Below are positions 53,080 through 61,421 of a DNA stretch of 64,000 nucleotides, one piece after another. Origin of the DNA: an uncultured bacterium (GTDB lineage: Bacteria > Cloacimonadota > Cloacimonadia > Cloacimonadales > Cloacimonadaceae); the NCBI GenBank assembly GCA_938009275.1, contig CALLHY010000062.1:57630-121629 (forward strand), read 5' to 3'. Both the position numbers and the translations under genes were made by a program. The notes beneath the pieces are model-generated. The model did not search any database and was not told where the DNA came from. It saw only the letters and a program-made list of their open reading frames with translations. Each line of letters begins with the position of its first letter. Within the stretch, counting starts at the first letter, position 1.

Positions 53080-53939
53080 TTCCTATTCCTCTTTTTTAAG
53101 TACTGAACCACCTTATCATATGCTTCACCGCGACTAAGCCCAAACGCTTCAGAAAGCTCAATACTGATTGCTTTGGTACCCATGGCTTTCTTGAAACATT
53201 GAGCTATATGAAGGTTTATATCGGCTTCGCTAATATGAACATCACTTTCGGAGGCGGAACAGCCTTGTAACACAATGCAAAACTCACCTCTTAAGGTAAT
53301 CTCATCGTTGCCGGAGGCTTGTCCTAAGCTGGTATATATATGCTCTTCATGTAGTTTGCTGATCTCGCGAATAATTGATATCGGGCGGTCTCCACATTCT
53401 TCAAACAACTCACTCATGCATTCAAGCAAGCGGTGTGGTGATTCGTAGATAATGCTTGGATATTGGTATTCCGATATCTCACGTATTTTGCTCTTGCGCC
53501 TGGCTTTATCACTGGGTAGAAAGCCCACAAACTGAAACTGCCGAGTGCTGAATCCAGAAATGGAAATAGCAGGAATACAGGCAGTAGCTCCCGGTAATGC
53601 TATTACATTAATCCCTTTCTGAATAGCTACTTGAACCAACATCTCCGCAGGATCACTAATCGCAGGTGAGCCTGCATCGGATACCACAACCAAATCTTTA
53701 CCGCTCTCAACGTGGTCAAACAGCATATTTTCCCGTTGCTTCTCGTTAAACTTGTGAAAGCTAATAAGCTTGGGAACAGGAATATTATAGTTGCCAAGCA
53801 GAAATGCCGTGTTACGTGTATCCTCACAGGCAATCAGCGAGGCGGATTTTAATACTTCCAAAGCCCGTAGAGTGATATCCCCCAGATTCCCGATTGGCAC
53901 AGGAACGAGGTATATCACTCCACAGCTTGCTTTCTTCAT
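53076..53939 (-). CDS. rsmI: 16S rRNA (cytidine-1402-2'-O)-methyltransferase RsmI
   Basis: 287 residues. IYLVPVPIGNLGDITLRALEVLKSASLIACEDTRNTAFLL is the RsmI start, and VVVSDAGSPAISDPAEMLVQVAIQ, LPGATACIPAISISGF and IYESPHRL follow in order. The methyltransferase uses SAM to modify C1402 of 16S rRNA. It shares one base with kbl (TAATG) and four with the HAD gene, so the three are one operon. Confidence 0.96.
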   Translation of the reverse strand: MKKASCGVIYLVPVPIGNLGDITLRALEVLKSASLIACEDTRNTAFLLGNYNIPVPKLISFHKFNEKQRENMLFDHVESGKDLVVVSDAGSPAISDPAEMLVQVAIQKGINVIALPGATACIPAISISGFSTRQFQFVGFLPSDKARRKSKIREISEYQYPSIIYESPHRLLECMSELFEECGDRPISIIREISKLHEEHIYTSLGQASGNDEITLRGEFCIVLQGCSASESDVHISEADINLHIAQCFKKAMGTKAISIELSEAFGLSRGEAYDKVVQYLKKRNRK

Positions 53940-55129
53940 TAAATTAGCTTCAGTTCTTTGCCGATCTTCTTGAATGCAGCTATTGCCTTATCCAGATCGC
54001 TTTTACTATGAGCCGCGGAAAGCTGAACGCGAATGCGGGCTTTGCCTTTTGGCACCACAGGATACACAAAGCCAATTACATACACACCTTCTTGCAGCAG
54101 CATATCAGCCATCTTTATCGCCAAAGGTTCGTCATAAAGCATTACGGGGACAATAGCTGTGTTCCCTTCTACAATGTCGAATCCGGCGGCTATCATTTCA
54201 CGGCGAAAATAAACTGCATTGTCCCATACTTTATCGCGTAGCTCTGTAGATTCTGAAAGCATTTCCAGCACTTTTAAAGTTGCACCTACAATAGCTGGAG
54301 CAAGAGTGTTTGAGAACAAATATGGACGGCTACGCTGTCTAAGCAGTTCAATAATCTCTCTGCGACCCGAAGTGCATCCTCCATTACCACCGCCCATGGC
54401 TTTGCCAAAGGTGGTCGTAATAATGTCTATCCGCTCGGTAACTCCAAAGTGTTCGGGTGTACCGCGTCCTGTTTTGCCGATGTAACCGGTGGCGTGAGAA
54501 TCATCCACCATTACCAAAGCATCATACTTGTCTGCGAGGTCACATATCTCGGGTAGCTTTGCCATATCGCCATCCATGGAGAACACGCCATCGGTGCAGA
54601 TAAGACGATACTTCATTTCCTGCGATGCCTTTAGTGCTGCTTCCAGCTCTTCCATGTTTGAGTGCTTGTAGCGAAACCGCTGAGCTTTGCAGAGGCGTAC
54701 TCCATCAATAATGGAAGCATGATTCAGTTCATCAGAGATCAAGGCAGAGTCTTCGCCCAGCAAGGGCTCAAAAACGCCACCATTGGCATCAAAACATGCA
54801 GCATAGAGGATTGTATCTTCCATGCCCAAAAATGCTGATACGGCGTTCTCAAGCTGCTTGTGTATCTCTTGCGTGCCACATATAAACCGCACCGAAGCGC
54901 AGCCATAGCCCCAATCGTCCATTATGCTCTGCGAAGCCTTTATCACCTCGGGATTGTTGCCCAAGCCAAGATAGTTATTTGCGCAAAAGTTTAGCGCACT
55001 TCTACCATCGGACACAGCAATCTGTGCGCCTTGGGGGGTAGTTAAAATCCGCTCAGTTTTGTACAGTCCCATGCTCTTAAGCTCTGTGAATAGCTGTTGA
55101 AGGTCAGTTTTCATCCTGTTGTAAGCCAC
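53939..55129 (-). CDS. kbl: Glycine C-acetyltransferase (2-amino-3-ketobutyrate CoA ligase)
   Basis: 396 residues from a GTG start with GAGG upstream; an ATG five codons later is an alternative. NFCANNYLGLGNNP and GYGCASVRFICGTQEIHKQLE are typical of Kbl. The PLP lysine is Lys243 in TTTFGKAMGGGNGG, and VDDSHATGYIGKTGRGTPEHFGV is also characteristic. It converts glycine and acetyl-CoA to 2-amino-3-ketobutyrate or the reverse in threonine breakdown. No tdh gene is adjacent. Confidence 0.93.
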   Translation of the reverse strand: MAYNRMKTDLQQLFTELKSMGLYKTERILTTPQGAQIAVSDGRSALNFCANNYLGLGNNPEVIKASQSIMDDWGYGCASVRFICGTQEIHKQLENAVSAFLGMEDTILYAACFDANGGVFEPLLGEDSALISDELNHASIIDGVRLCKAQRFRYKHSNMEELEAALKASQEMKYRLICTDGVFSMDGDMAKLPEICDLADKYDALVMVDDSHATGYIGKTGRGTPEHFGVTERIDIITTTFGKAMGGGNGGCTSGRREIIELLRQRSRPYLFSNTLAPAIVGATLKVLEMLSESTELRDKVWDNAVYFRREMIAAGFDIVEGNTAIVPVMLYDEPLAIKMADMLLQEGVYVIGFVYPVVPKGKARIRVQLSAAHSKSDLDKAIAAFKKIGKELKLI

Positions 55130-55210
55130 TATTTCCTCACTATTGTGATGTTATTTGTAGTTCATGATTTTAGCTGCTTGCATTCAGTCAATAGAAAAGT
55201 AGGTAGTTCG

Positions 55211-57019
55211 CTATGCTTCTTTGGCAAACTCGGCATCGGCTGTTTCTTGCATGAACTGGTTCATATACAGTCTGTAGTACTTGCCCTTTTGGTGCATAAG
55301 CTCTTTGTGGCTACCGCTCTCTACTATCTTACCCAGGTGCATCATTAGTATTCTATCCACGCGGCGGATGGTTGATAAGCGGTGGGCAATTACTATACCG
55401 GTTCTGTTTTGCAATACCTTGTCCATTGCTTCCTGAACCAAGCTCTCGGTTTCGGTGTCTATGGATGCAGTTGCCTCGTCTAAGATTAACAGGCGCGGAT
55501 TAGCCAGCACCACTCTGGCAAAAGCCAGTAGCTGCTTCTGCCCAGTGGATAGCAGATTGCCGGATTCGCCCACCTGATAATAGTAGCCATCGGGAAGATT
55601 AAGTATAAACGGCTCTGCATTCACCAATCTTGCGGCTTCCATAACCTCTTCATCTGTAGCATCCAGGCGTCCGTAACGTATATTCTCCATTATCGAACCC
55701 TGAAACAGGTGAGGAACTTGCTGCACATAACCGAGTTGGCTGTGAATCCATTTCATAGGTATCTCTTTGATATCCATACCATCAATTCTTATCACACCAA
55801 GTTGGGGCTCATAAAACCTGCATATAAGATTTACCAGAGTGGTTTTACCCGTTCCTGTTTCCCCTACTACTGCTATGCTCTCCCCGGCTGCTATGTATAG
55901 CGTGAAGTCCGAGAAAACCGGTTGCCCGTCTTTGTAGGCAAAGCTGATATTATCCAGCTCAATCTCACCTTTCATGCTTCTTCGTGCCCAAGTCTCATCC
56001 CAAGGCACGCTGCTAATTATCTCCGGCTCCAGCTCCAGCAGCGAAAATACCCGCTCTGCCGCTGCCTGTCCATTCTGCATTTCTGCAAACAAGCGGGCAA
56101 CATTAGAGATTGGCTCAAAAAGCTGCATAGTATAGCTGATAAATGCCACCAAAGCACCAAAACTAATGCTCTGCTTTAGAGTTGCCAGGCCGCCTAACCA
56201 CAGCACCAGTCCCACCCCAATAGACGAAACCATTAGAATCATAGGCATAAAGAGTGCAGAAGCCACAGCAGCTTTTACCGAACTGGAATACATCTCATAG
56301 TTCAGCTCCGAAAACTCAGACAGATTGGCATCTTCACGTACCAAGGTTTTGGTGGTTTTGGCACCATGTATGCCCTCCCCAAATCCGTGGGTTATCTTCG
56401 AGTTCAGCCTGCGAACCAGTCGATACAGCTTCAATAGCTTCTTTTGAAACCTGATGCTGATATATGCAATAATCGGCAATAACAGAATAAGGATAAAGGC
56501 AAGCTTCCAGCTTAACACCAGCACGATAGCACTTACTATCACTATGTAGGCAAAGCTCCAGGCAATGTCAACCACTCCCCAGGCAACTATGTCACCAAGG
56601 CGTGATATGTCGGAGTTTAGCCTTGCAACTATCCAGCCCGTGGGCGTGCGATCATAATATGCCAGATGCATAGCTTGCAGTTTGGCAAAGCATTTGCGTC
56701 TCAGGTCATAGTTCATTCCCGTTTCTACCTTACCGGTGAGGTGAATGAATGCCGCAACTGTGATAAAGCCAATAAATGTTACTGCTATGTAAAGCAAGCT
56801 GAATACAACTATCCCATCGGTATTCTTGGGGATAATCATATTATCTATCGCATACTTCGTAAACAGGGGCAACATTGAATCCAGTACCGCCATGAAGGTC
56901 ATGAGCGCGGCAACAGCCATCATTAAGTACTTATATGGCAAGGCTTGCTTTAGCAATCCCAGCCACAGCTTGGGGTCTATATTCCTGGTAAATTCTTGTT
57001 CTTGATATTGTTGTTCCAT
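55211..57019 (-). CDS. ABC exporter subunit with fused TM and nucleotide-binding domains (partner B)
   Basis: 602 residues from the ATG one base after the stop of partner A; an upstream in-frame Met at 57079 would lie inside that gene. Six TM segments (about 30-320) precede the ATPase domain with Walker A GETGTGKT, signature LSTGQ (instead of LSGGQ), Walker B LLILDEATAS and H-loop AHRLS. The catalytic Glu is present. With partner A it forms a heterodimeric exporter of the MdlAB/TM287-288 kind for lipids, drugs or peptides. Confidence 0.93.
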   Translation of the reverse strand: MEQQYQEQEFTRNIDPKLWLGLLKQALPYKYLMMAVAALMTFMAVLDSMLPLFTKYAIDNMIIPKNTDGIVVFSLLYIAVTFIGFITVAAFIHLTGKVETGMNYDLRRKCFAKLQAMHLAYYDRTPTGWIVARLNSDISRLGDIVAWGVVDIAWSFAYIVIVSAIVLVLSWKLAFILILLLPIIAYISIRFQKKLLKLYRLVRRLNSKITHGFGEGIHGAKTTKTLVREDANLSEFSELNYEMYSSSVKAAVASALFMPMILMVSSIGVGLVLWLGGLATLKQSISFGALVAFISYTMQLFEPISNVARLFAEMQNGQAAAERVFSLLELEPEIISSVPWDETWARRSMKGEIELDNISFAYKDGQPVFSDFTLYIAAGESIAVVGETGTGKTTLVNLICRFYEPQLGVIRIDGMDIKEIPMKWIHSQLGYVQQVPHLFQGSIMENIRYGRLDATDEEVMEAARLVNAEPFILNLPDGYYYQVGESGNLLSTGQKQLLAFARVVLANPRLLILDEATASIDTETESLVQEAMDKVLQNRTGIVIAHRLSTIRRVDRILMMHLGKIVESGSHKELMHQKGKYYRLYMNQFMQETADAEFAKEA

Positions 57020-57020
57020 T

Positions 57021-58814
57021 CTAACCTGCTGCTTCTTCTTCCAGCATATGTTGAATGTTCCAGATGCGTTGGTACACACCGGGAACCTGTATTAGTTCAT
57101 CATGCTTGCCCATCTGGATAATTTTGCCATGTTCCAGCACCACTATTCTATCTGCCAGGCTAACACTGGAAAGCCTGTGAGTAATAATTATCGTGGTGGC
57201 AAGCCCCTTTCTTCTTCTCAGGTTACGTTGAATTCTTTCTTCCGTTTCGGTATCCACAGCCGACAAAGCATCATCCATGATTAGTATTGGAGCATTCAAA
57301 ACCAGTGCCCGTGCTATAGCACAACGCTGACGCTGCCCACCGGAAAGGGTTATCCCCCTCTCCCCTATCACTGTGGAATATCCATGTTCAAAGCCTGCAA
57401 TTGTGTTGTGCAAAACTGCTTCTTTGGCTGCAATAACAATCTCATCATCATGGCAGCTTGCAAGCCCCATGCCGATATTTTCTTTTATAGACCTCGCATA
57501 CAGAAAAGGCTCTTGCAGCACAATCCCAATCTGCTTGCGCAAGTAGTGGCGGTTATACTTATTCAACTCAACACCATCCAGCAATATCTGTCCGCTTTGG
57601 TAATCAAACAGGCGTGGTATCAGATTGGTTAATGAAGACTTTCCCGCACCCGTTGCACCCAGTATCACAATGGTTTCTCCGGCATTAATCTTCAGGTTTA
57701 TATTCGTCAATATGCTGTGTCCACTTTCATACGCAAAGCTAAGCTGCTTAAACTCTATCTCGCCTTTCAGCTTGATTCCGGCATCTGGAACAATTCCTTC
57801 CACATCCTCTGTAGGCGTGTCTAATATCTCTTTTAGCCGGGTTATAGAAACCTGCGCTCTGCCCATATCGGTTAGCACCCGCCCCATCTCTCTTATGGGC
57901 CAGATAAGCATGCCAATATATGAGCTAAAGGCAAGCAATGTACCAAGGCTTACCTGCCCACTAACGGTCATGCCAATACCAAAGATTAGCACTAATGCTA
58001 TCTGTAGCATACACAGCGCATCGGATGACGCCCAATACCACGCCATCACGGTTATCAGCCCACGGCTCTTGTTACGATAATCAAGGGCTGCTTTTTCAAA
58101 CCTGTTTATCTCATATTCTTCCCGGGCAAATGCCTTAACAACTCTTATTCCCGACATGGATTCTTCCAACGTAGTGGTTAGAAATCCCTCTGCTTCGTCC
58201 TGAGCCTTAAATCGCTTGCGAACCTGACGGAAAAACACGAAGGCATATACAAACACTATTGGCACTACAAGAGTCGAATATAGCGTCAATTTGGGGCTCA
58301 TAGACAGCATTATGGGCAGGATGAGGGCTACCATGAATACGCTTCTACCAAGCTGCACGAACTGAAGGGCAATAAAACGGCGAACCGTATCCACATCGGA
58401 GGTGCAACGCTGTATTATGTCCCCCGTCTGCACCTTGCTATGCCAGGCAAAAGGCAGCCTTTGTATGTGGTCATACAGCCTGTTCCTTATTCTTCTGGCA
58501 AATTCCTCCGCTACTGCCGCGCTAATCCTGCTACGCAGATAGGTGCAACCGTGCGAAAAGGCACTAACGGCAACAATTAACAGCCCTGCCAACCAAAGAT
58601 TTGCCCGTAAGAAGTCTATTAAGCTCTGTCCCGGTCGGGTGATTCCAAACGGCATATCAGGTGCTTTTCCCCCCAGTACGCTGTCGATGCTAAAGCGAAT
58701 TATGAGCGGATTCATGAAACTAAATATGGCTGCGATTATTATAAGCATCATCGCTGCGAGATAACGTAACTTTAGTCCTTTGGCGAATTCAAATACAAAA
58801 CGTAGTGATTTCAA
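57021..58814 (-). CDS. ABC exporter subunit with fused TM and nucleotide-binding domains (partner A)
   Basis: 597 residues, six TM segments then an ATPase domain with Walker A GATGAGKS, Q-loop LQEPFLY, signature LSGGQRQR, Walker B LIMDDALSAVD and H-loop THRLS. The catalytic Glu after Walker B is Asp, so this site is probably degenerate. The partner's altered signature (LSTGQ) would face this same site, which is the known arrangement of heterodimeric exporters. Stop of this gene is next to the start of partner B. Confidence 0.93.
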   Translation of the reverse strand: MKSLRFVFEFAKGLKLRYLAAMMLIIIAAIFSFMNPLIIRFSIDSVLGGKAPDMPFGITRPGQSLIDFLRANLWLAGLLIVAVSAFSHGCTYLRSRISAAVAEEFARRIRNRLYDHIQRLPFAWHSKVQTGDIIQRCTSDVDTVRRFIALQFVQLGRSVFMVALILPIMLSMSPKLTLYSTLVVPIVFVYAFVFFRQVRKRFKAQDEAEGFLTTTLEESMSGIRVVKAFAREEYEINRFEKAALDYRNKSRGLITVMAWYWASSDALCMLQIALVLIFGIGMTVSGQVSLGTLLAFSSYIGMLIWPIREMGRVLTDMGRAQVSITRLKEILDTPTEDVEGIVPDAGIKLKGEIEFKQLSFAYESGHSILTNINLKINAGETIVILGATGAGKSSLTNLIPRLFDYQSGQILLDGVELNKYNRHYLRKQIGIVLQEPFLYARSIKENIGMGLASCHDDEIVIAAKEAVLHNTIAGFEHGYSTVIGERGITLSGGQRQRCAIARALVLNAPILIMDDALSAVDTETEERIQRNLRRRKGLATTIIITHRLSSVSLADRIVVLEHGKIIQMGKHDELIQVPGVYQRIWNIQHMLEEEAAG

Positions 58815-58887
58815 AATACTTTCCTATACAAATGGGCAGGCGCAATCCTGCCATTAAAGTTATGTGATTTATTAATAGCTAAAGAAA

Positions 58888-58909
58888 ACGCTCCCGAACT
58901 CGGGAGCGT
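58888..58909 (-). terminator. Intrinsic terminator after tRNA-Leu
   Basis: ACGCTCCCG (58888-58896) pairs with CGGGAGCGT (58901-58909) with a 4-base loop. On the minus strand it is followed by TTTTCTTT. It lies 9 bases after the tRNA 3' end. Confidence 0.9.
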
Positions 58910-58917
58910 AAACTAAC

Positions 58918-59005
58918 TGGTGCAGAAGGCGGGACTCGAACCCGCACACCCGTTACAGGCACAAGATCCTTAGTCTTGCGTGTCTGCCAATTCCACCACT
59001 TCTGC
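58918..59005 (-). tRNA. tRNA-Leu (anticodon AAG)
   Basis: 88 nt with acceptor GCAGAAG paired to CTTCTGC and an encoded ACCA end. The anticodon stem-loop reads CAAGA-CTAAGGA-TCTTG: U33 is followed by A34 A35 G36, so the anticodon is AAG (codon CUU). The long variable arm and T-loop GTTCGAGTC fit a type II leucine tRNA. It starts 16 bases after the secG stop. AAG is rare in bacteria, where GAG is usual; A34 would be expected to become inosine by TadA. Confidence 0.93.
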
Positions 59006-59021
59006 GTAGTAAAAGATCATC

Positions 59022-59381
59022 TTATTCTGTTGGGGGAGTTTGTGCCGGAGCTGCTGCAGGAGCAGGTGCCGGTGCGGTAGCCGGAGTTGTTTGCTGGGTT
59101 TCGTTAATCTTCTTCTGACGTTCCTGTACACCTGCATTTCCACCGGAGCGAATGTCTTTTACCAAAAAGGCCAGCATAAGACATGAAACCACGAAGATAA
59201 GAGCAAGTATCTGAGTCCATTTTTTTAAGAACTGGGAAGCACCGCTTCCACCAAAAACGTTCATGGCTGCTCCGCCAAGATTGGCATCAAGCCCACCCTT
59301 GGAAGTTTGTGCCAGGATTACTAAAACCAAAGCAACGCATATTATTGCATGCACAACTAAAGCTATCGTGTATAAAACCAT
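59022..59381 (-). CDS. secG: Protein translocase subunit SecG
   Basis: 119 residues with two TM segments (about 5-25 and 55-75). The sequence between them carries the SecG motif VILAQTSKGGLDANLGGAAMNVFGGSGASQFLKKWT. The Ala/Pro/Gln/Thr-rich tail is longer than in E. coli SecG and probably disordered. It is part of the SecYEG channel in the inner membrane. It is closely followed by the tRNA-Leu gene. Confidence 0.95.
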   Translation of the reverse strand: MVLYTIALVVHAIICVALVLVILAQTSKGGLDANLGGAAMNVFGGSGASQFLKKWTQILALIFVVSCLMLAFLVKDIRSGGNAGVQERQKKINETQQTTPATAPAPAPAAAPAQTPPTE

Positions 59382-59450
59382 TGTATTTATCCTTTATTAA
59401 GCTGCTAAGCTTTCCTTAGATGGAACAAAGAAAATGTGTGGCTGTTTCTG

Positions 59451-60308
59451 TCAATCAAAAAGTTGGGGAAATATGCTAATGAGCATCGCTATCAACAATA
59501 GCAACGCACCTATTACCGTCCGTATGCCAATATGTTCACCCAATACTAAGTATCCGCCAATTAGAGCAAATAGACCTTCGGAACACAGGATAACCGCTGC
59601 TTTCCCCGGCTCTGCTCTTTTCTGGGCTTTGATCTGAAGGGTGTAGGCCACTCCCACACTTAGCAAACCTCCATACAGGATAGGTAGTATTGCTTTGCCA
59701 ATACTGTATCCCATCTTCATAATATTCAGATTCGTGCTATCTACAAAGCCAAGCCAGAAAAACGCAAACACCAGGCTAAGCAGCGAACATAGCGCGAACT
59801 GAGAATATGCCAGAGTGCTGGTCTTATACTTTAGCGTATAATAATCCACCAATTGCACATGGAGTGCAAAAAACATAGCTCCAATAAGCACTAACAGATT
59901 GCCAAACGACACTTCTGCTGAATCGGGATTGTTAATGTAATACATCCCCAGCGTGGCTGTCAGCACCGCCAATACTATCCACAGCTTCAGCTTCTGCCTG
60001 CGAAAAACTCCCAATATAGGCACCATCACCACATATAGACCAGTTATAAATCCCGCCGAACCGGCACTGGTGTACATAATCCCTACTTGCTGTAAACTTG
60101 CGGCGATAAACAGAACCACACCAATTAACCAGGGAAATCTTGCCCCTTTTGCCTCTTTTTTCGCAGCCACCAGCCACACGAATAACGCTCCCAGGGCAAA
60201 GCGGATAGCGTTGTAGGTAAATGGATCCAGGCTCTCCATCCCCATGCGCTGAGCCACAAAGGCAAAGCCCCAGATGGCAGCAGTGATAATAAGCAGCAGA
60301 TTTGCCAA
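59451..60308 (-). CDS. EamA/DMT-superfamily membrane transporter
   Basis: 285 residues with about ten TM segments in two EamA halves. ITAAIWGFAFVAQRMGMESLDPFTYNAIRFALGALFVW opens the first half, and the second begins near GNLLVLIGAMFFALHVQLVDYY. GGLLSVGVAYTLQIKAQKRAEPGKAAVILCSEGLFALIGGYLVLGEHI is family-typical. Transport substrate is unknown (drug/metabolite exporters). It starts 3 bases after the small lipoprotein stop, so the pair is an operon. Confidence 0.92.
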   Translation of the reverse strand: MANLLLIITAAIWGFAFVAQRMGMESLDPFTYNAIRFALGALFVWLVAAKKEAKGARFPWLIGVVLFIAASLQQVGIMYTSAGSAGFITGLYVVMVPILGVFRRQKLKLWIVLAVLTATLGMYYINNPDSAEVSFGNLLVLIGAMFFALHVQLVDYYTLKYKTSTLAYSQFALCSLLSLVFAFFWLGFVDSTNLNIMKMGYSIGKAILPILYGGLLSVGVAYTLQIKAQKRAEPGKAAVILCSEGLFALIGGYLVLGEHIGIRTVIGALLLLIAMLISIFPQLFD

Positions 60309-60311
60309 GTG

Positions 60312-60590
60312 CTATCTCTTCTTTTTCCGGCTTAGAGCCAAGCCGCCAAAACCACCTACTATGGCTATGTAGAAACCAAAATCGTACCAAAAGCCGGTGT
60401 TATTAACCTCGTAGATAGATACTTCTGGTATGAAGATTGAGAATATCAACGAAAAGGGTGCAATCCATCCGTGCCAAATCCCCCAAAAGAAACCTGCCGG
60501 CCTTTCCGGTGTCCGGTCATTCATTCCCGGTGCACAGGCAGTTATTAACAGCAACATTGCCAAAGCAGTTAAGATTAGTTTTTTTCGCAT
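60312..60590 (-). CDS. Small lipoprotein/membrane protein of unknown function
   Basis: 92 residues with a lipobox at Cys19 (LLLITAC), then the conserved-looking stretch MNDRTPERPAGFFWGIWHGWIAPFSLI, a second hydrophobic segment (about 66-85, FGFYIAIVGGFGGLAL) and a basic tail (SRKKKR). Proteins like this occur next to metabolic genes in several bacteria, but I know no function. It is first in a two-gene operon with the DMT transporter. Confidence 0.75.
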   Translation of the reverse strand: MRKKLILTALAMLLLITACAPGMNDRTPERPAGFFWGIWHGWIAPFSLIFSIFIPEVSIYEVNNTGFWYDFGFYIAIVGGFGGLALSRKKKR

Positions 60591-61421
60591 TGTTCCTCCT
60601 TAGTACTTTGTCTGCGCAACAAGGCTAAACACCACTCTGTTAGTCAAGCATTATGTTAGTGTTTTTATGCGACAACCCGAAACTCATCGAATGGCATACG
60701 AATAACTGGAGACTCACCATAACTCTCCCAGACTGAAAAACTGTCCATGCTTGTCCATACTTGTCCACAGTTTTCGGACTCTGACTATCCAACTGAGTCT
60801 CCGATCAGTACGAAATCAGTACGAAATCAGTCTGAAATGGAAATTTCAATGCTAACAATTAACAGAACTCTAATCCATCTCTGGTTCACCGAAAAAACCG
60901 CTGGTAACCGCATAGTGATTCCCGGGTGAATCCCAGGTCTCACCCGGGAATCACGAGGGAATTACGAGGCAATCGCCCGCCATTAGCTCTATGATACTCA
61001 AAGTGGGATGGTCAATTGAGCGCTACGGCGAGCACCCATACTATCATACTGCGTTCTGATTATCTTTGATCGACTGCAGACGCTAGTATGCAATGGTAGC
61101 TGGAGTCCATGTCCCCGCTAAGAAAGAAGTAAAGAATAACCTTGTTCAGTGGACATCGACAAATGACTCAGCTTCACGAAACCTCTCGACATCTCGACTT
61201 CTCGTCCTCCAGTCCCATCCTTGTTTCACTCTTTCACACTTCCACTTTCCACGTTTCCACGTTTTCGTAGCTTATGAAAGTTACGGTACTTCAGCACACC
61301 ACTACACCAACACGTCCGCACTTTATCGGTAGCAAGGGCTAAGAAATGAGAGGGGAGTGAATAACGTCGCACCACTTGACAAGAAAGCTGGACTGGTCTT
61401 TGTTGGCATCAGAGGTTTTGC
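60591..61421. other. 831-bp gap with short direct and inverted repeats
   Basis: No gene is supported. It contains three 10-bp units ((C/T)TGTCCA-type, 60741-60770), three 11-bp units TCAGTACGAAA (60805-60837, third copy diverged), a 15-bp perfect inverted repeat GTGATTCCCGGGTGA (60915-60929 with 60940-60954), and pyrimidine-rich repeats CTCGACATCTCGACTTCTCG (61189-61208). Possible AOR promoter TTGACA at 61376-61381. Confidence 0.6.
60915..60954. repeat. 15-bp perfect inverted repeat
   Basis: GTGATTCCCGGGTGA (60915-60929) and TCACCCGGGAATCAC (60940-60954) around a 10-base loop. It is neither close to a gene end nor followed by a T-tract, so a regulator site or structured RNA is as likely as a terminator. 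Confidence 0.8.

Noticed and set aside
59932..60390. 152-codon minus-strand frame over the DMT transporter and small lipoprotein
   Set aside because: It overlaps two better genes out of frame; composition (Cys/Trp/Arg rich) is that of a shadow frame.
60747..60929. 60-codon open frame in the 60591-61421 gap
   Set aside because: It runs through tandem repeats and an inverted repeat, lacks a ribosome-binding site, and has no recognisable motif.
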